From an uncultured beta proteobacterium (GTDB lineage Bacteria; Pseudomonadota; Gammaproteobacteria; Burkholderiales; Burkholderiaceae_C), in NCBI GenBank assembly GCA_903859265.1, contig CAIOLZ010000338.1, forward strand, positions 1 to 8,812: a stretch of 8,812 nucleotides of DNA. Direction: 5' to 3'. The notes under the pieces were generated by a model, which saw only the letters and a list, made by a program, of their open reading frames with translations, was not told the origin of the DNA and made no database searches. The position numbers and the translations under genes were made by a program. Position 1 is the stretch's first letter; each line of letters opens with the position of its first letter. Positions 6,621-8,812 of this stretch are shown here, piece by piece.

Positions 6621-7154
6621 TTATTTCTTCTTGGTTTCTTTGATCGTGATCTTTTCGTCCGTGTAACGGATACCTTTGCCCTTGTAAGGCTCGGGAGGAC
6701 GAACAGAACGAATCTCGGCAGCAATCTGACCAACGCGCTGACGGTCAGCACCTTTGATAATGATTTCTGTCGGTGTCGGAGTAGCCACGGTAATGCCTGC
6801 TGGCATTTCGATGTTGACGGGATGCGAATATCCCACCGCCAAATTTAGTTTGGCTCCTGTAGCCTGGGCCTTGTAACCCACGCCGATCAGGCTGAGCTTT
6901 TTCTCAAAGCCCTTGGACACGCCAACCACCATGTTGTTCACCAACTGACGCATGGTGCCGGACATGGCATCCGCTTCACGGGAATCATTGGCAGGCACGA
7001 AGCTCAATTTGCCACCTTCGCTGGTCACCTTGACCAGACGATTTTGAGACAACTGCAACAAGCCACCAGCGCCCTTGACACTGATTTGCTCTTCTTTGAC
7101 CGCCACTTCGACGCCAGCGGGCACGGATACGGGTAACTTGCCTACACGGGACAT
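6621..7154 (-). CDS. rplF: 50S ribosomal protein L6 (uL6)
   Basis: Encodes uL6, 177 residues as in E. coli, made of two related domains and located near the factor-binding site of the large subunit. Visible motifs are MSRVGKLPVSVPAGVEV at the start and GTMRQLVNNMVVGVSKGFEK (66-85) between the domains. LIGVGYKAQATG (89-100) and the family signature RPPEPYKGKGIRY (152-164) follow, with a lysine-rich end. I chose the ATG at 7154, preceded by AAGGAGAAACTAAT, over an in-frame ATG at 7190 that would add 12 untypical residues. It starts 20 nt after rpsH. Confidence 0.98.
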   Translation of the reverse strand: MSRVGKLPVSVPAGVEVAVKEEQISVKGAGGLLQLSQNRLVKVTSEGGKLSFVPANDSREADAMSGTMRQLVNNMVVGVSKGFEKKLSLIGVGYKAQATGAKLNLAVGYSHPVNIEMPAGITVATPTPTEIIIKGADRQRVGQIAAEIRSVRPPEPYKGKGIRYTDEKITIKETKKK

Positions 7155-7174
7155 ATTAGTTTCTCCTTGCAGGG

Positions 7175-7570
7175 TTAGGCGACATAACAAAGCACTTCAC
7201 CACCGACACCGGTAGCGCGCGCTTTGCGATCAGTCATGACACCTTTTGGCGTCGTTACGATGGCCACGCCAAGTCCGTTCTGGACTTGGGGAATTGCATC
7301 ACTGCCGCGGTACACGCGCAAACCGGGACGGCTCACGCGTTCGATGCGCTCAATGACGGGACGGCCGGCATAGTATTTCAACGCTATTTCGAGCTCAGAC
7401 TTGCCACCTTCGGTGGAAACCTTGAAGCCATCGATATAGCCCTCTTCTTTCAAGACCTGCGCGATTGCAATCTTCACCTTGGAAGAAGGCACCGACACCG
7501 ATGTCTTGGCGACCATTTGCGCATTGCGAATGCGGGTCAGCAGGTCGGCGATTGGATCACTCATACTCAT
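7175..7570 (-). CDS. rpsH: 30S ribosomal protein S8 (uS8)
   Basis: Encodes uS8, 131 residues, a core binder of the central domain of 16S rRNA. In E. coli it also represses the spc operon by binding its mRNA. Features are MSMSDPIADLLTRIRNAQ at the start, PSSKVKIAIAQVLKEEGYI (28-46), RPGLRVYRG, the rRNA-contacting TTPKGVMTDRKAR (106-118) and the C-terminal GVGGEVLCYVA. Two ATGs lie two codons apart. CAGGAG eight bases from the first favours the start used here; the second would give 129 residues. It follows rpsN by 18 nt. Confidence 0.98.
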   Translation of the reverse strand: MSMSDPIADLLTRIRNAQMVAKTSVSVPSSKVKIAIAQVLKEEGYIDGFKVSTEGGKSELEIALKYYAGRPVIERIERVSRPGLRVYRGSDAIPQVQNGLGVAIVTTPKGVMTDRKARATGVGGEVLCYVA

Positions 7571-7588
7571 ATTGGATTCTCCTGTCGC

Positions 7589-7894
7589 TTACCAGCTGGC
7601 CTTGACGATGCCGGGAATTTCACCGGCAAAAGCCATTTCACGAATCTTGGCACGACCCAGACCGAAGTGCTGGAATGTGCCGCGAGGACGACCGGTTATG
7701 GAACAGCGATTACGCTGGCGTGTGGGGTTTGCGTTGCGGGGGAGCTTCTGCAAACCAAGACGGGCAACTGCGCGCTCGTCATCGGTGCGCTTCGCGTCGC
7801 CGGCGATTGCCTTGAGCTCGGCATACTTCTTAGCGTACTTAGCTGCCAACTTGTCGCGCTTGAGCTCGCGCTCGATTAAAGCCATTTTAGCCAC
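7589..7894 (-). CDS. rpsN: 30S ribosomal protein S14 (uS14), zinc-free form
   Basis: Encodes uS14, 101 residues, in the head of the small subunit. It is the long form without a CxxC zinc knuckle: only Cys64 remains, in NRCSITGRPRG. The conserved ends are MAKMALIERELKRDKLAAKY and GRAKIREMAFAGEIPGIVKA with a final Trp. The start codon is GTG at 7894, preceded by GAGGTG, which overlaps the region just after the rplE TGA. An ATG three codons in (7885) is the only nearby alternative and fits the family less well. The 8-nt spacer after rplE suggests translational coupling. Confidence 0.97.
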   Translation of the reverse strand: MAKMALIERELKRDKLAAKYAKKYAELKAIAGDAKRTDDERAVARLGLQKLPRNANPTRQRNRCSITGRPRGTFQHFGLGRAKIREMAFAGEIPGIVKASW

Positions 7895-7902
7895 GGGTCA
7901 CC

Positions 7903-8441
7903 TCAGTTCTTGAACGGGAAGCGGAAGCCAGCGAGGAGCGCCTTGGCCTCTTCGTCCGTCTTTGCAGTCGTCGTGATGCTGATATTGAGTCCGCGCAAAG
8001 CATCCACTTTGTCGTATTCAATTTCAGGAAAAATGATTTGCTCTTTCACGCCGATGTTGTAATTTCCGCGGCCGTCGAATGCACGACCGGAAATACCACG
8101 AAAGTCGCGAACACGGGGCAAAGCCACGGTGACAAAGCGATCGAGGAATTCATACATCTGAACGCCACGCAAAGTCACCATGCAACCAATCGCCTGCCCT
8201 TCACGAATCTTGAATCCGGCAATCGCCTTCTTCGACTTCGTGACCACCGGCTTCTGGCCTGCAATCTTGGTCAGGTCGCTAACCGCGTGGTCCATGACCT
8301 TCTTGTCTGCAACCGCTTCGCTCACACCCATATTCAGCGTGATCTTGGTCAGACGGGGCACCTGCATGGGAGACTGTAGCCAAACTTGGCTGTCAGCTCA
8401 GGTGCGACTTTTTCGCGGTAATGTTGTTGAAGACGTGCCAT
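7903..8441 (-). CDS. rplE: 50S ribosomal protein L5 (uL5), one-base frameshift near N-terminus
   Basis: Encodes uL5, which holds 5S rRNA and contacts P-site tRNA in the central protuberance. The coding capacity is split. From ATG 8441 a frame reads MARLQQHYREKVAPELTAKF then GYSLP, the normal first 25 residues, but runs on as CRCPV to a TGA at 8349. From ATG 8367 a second frame reads MQVPRLTKITLNMGVSEAVA through KSKKAIAGFKIREGQAIG, RVRDFRGISGRAFDGRGNYN and KTDEEAKALLAGFRFPFKN, 154 residues. Together they make 179, the E. coli length. One base is missing at about 8366-8370: CCCATG where CCCAATG or similar is expected. uL5 is essential, so a sequencing or assembly error is likeliest. Reinitiation at 8367 is an alternative, but that ATG has no evident Shine-Dalgarno. 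The first ATG follows the rplX stop by 2 nt, with AAGGTGG inside rplX. Confidence 0.93.
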
Positions 8442-8443
8442 GT

Positions 8444-8764
8444 TTAAGCCACCTTGATTTCTTCGCCGCTGGACTTGTAAACGCGAACACGCTTACCGTC
8501 AGCCAGCAATTTAATGCCCACGCGATCTGCCTTGCCGGTTGCAGCATTGAAAATTGCCACATTCGACTGGTGAATGGGCATGGTCTTTTCAACGATGCCG
8601 CCAGTAACACCCTTCATGGGGTTGGGCTTGGTGTGCTTCTTCACCAGATTGACACCCTCGACCACCACATGGGAATCGTCTTTGCGCAGCGCGATGGTTC
8701 CGCGCTTACCTTTATCGCGGCCCGCGATAACAATGACTTCGTCGCCTTTGCGAATCTTGTTCAT
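8444..8764 (-). CDS. rplX: 50S ribosomal protein L24 (uL24)
   Basis: Encodes uL24, 106 residues (E. coli 104), one of the assembly-initiating proteins of the large subunit, located near the exit tunnel. A KOW motif occupies the N-terminus (KGDEVIVIAGRDKGKRGTI, about 6-24). It is followed by VVVEGVNLVKKHTKPNP (33-49), GGIVEKTMPIHQSNVAIFNA and TGKADRVGIKLL. The ATG comes 9 nt after the rplN stop, with GGA just after that stop serving as ribosome binding site. The stop TAA is only 2 nt before the rplE ATG. Confidence 0.97.
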   Translation of the reverse strand: MNKIRKGDEVIVIAGRDKGKRGTIALRKDDSHVVVEGVNLVKKHTKPNPMKGVTGGIVEKTMPIHQSNVAIFNAATGKADRVGIKLLADGKRVRVYKSSGEEIKVA

Positions 8765-8773
8765 AGCCGGTCC

Positions 8774-8812
8774 TTACAAAACTTCAGGGGCCAGGGACAC
8801 GATCTTCATGAA
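8774..8812 (-). CDS. rplN: 50S ribosomal protein L14 (uL14), C-terminal tip only
   Basis: Thirteen codons run in from the right window edge and end in TAA at 8774. They give FMKIVSLAPEVL, the conserved C-terminus of uL14, which lies at the subunit interface near helix 95 and S6/S12 contacts. The rest of the gene lies outside the window. Position before rplX, 9 nt apart, matches the spc operon order and supports the call despite the short length. Confidence 0.9.
   Translation of the reverse strand, partial: FMKIVSLAPEVL

Noticed and set aside
7286..7879. Plus-strand open frame of 197 codons across rpsH and rpsN
   Set aside because: It is antisense to two conserved genes and its translation resembles no family; codon-shadow artefact.
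8349..8375. Programmed -1 ribosomal frameshift in rplE
   Set aside because: The codons at the junction (CTC CCA TGC) do not form an X XXY YYZ slippery heptamer and no stimulatory structure was evident; a sequence error or simple deletion is likelier.

Overview
This window is a stretch of a bacterial ribosomal-protein supercluster: the distal part of the spc operon followed by the whole alpha operon. Every recognisable gene is on the minus strand, so transcription runs from high to low coordinates. The protein sequences point to a betaproteobacterium of the order Burkholderiales, probably Comamonadaceae-like. The signs are a 329-residue RpoA, a 436-residue SecY, a 101-residue zinc-free S14, and no infA between secY and rpmJ. 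The family assignment comes from recalled protein resemblance, not from a database search.

In transcription order the layout is: 3' tip of rplN (L14), rplX (L24), rplE (L5, with an apparent one-base frameshift), rpsN (S14), rpsH (S8), rplF (L6), rplR (L18), rpsE (S5), rpmD (L30), rplO (L15), secY, rpmJ (L36), rpsM (S13), rpsK (S11), rpsD (S4), rpoA and rplQ (L17). An initiator tRNA-fMet follows only 18 nt after the rplQ stop, and then a strong intrinsic terminator. Spacers are 2 to 24 nt from rplN to secY and from rpmJ to rpsK. Four larger spacers (80 to 124 nt) lie before rpmJ, rpsD, rpoA and rplQ. No convincing internal terminator is visible, so the cluster looks like one long transcription unit. 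It supplies ribosome parts, the SecY translocon core, the RNA polymerase alpha subunit and apparently the translation-initiating tRNA.

Positions 1-245, beyond the terminator, hold no gene I can name. The stretch contains a cluster of TCGTCACA/TGTGACGA repeats, a second pair of 15-bp near-repeats and two short reading frames running to the window edge.

I see no new biological system here. The observations most worth checking are the frameshift in rplE, the initiator tRNA attached to the alpha operon, and the repeat cluster downstream of the terminator. Smaller points are the 124-nt secY-rpmJ spacer without infA, a transcript-strand-specific hairpin ahead of rpsD, and the 2-nt rplX-rplE spacer where E. 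coli has its S8 repressor site.
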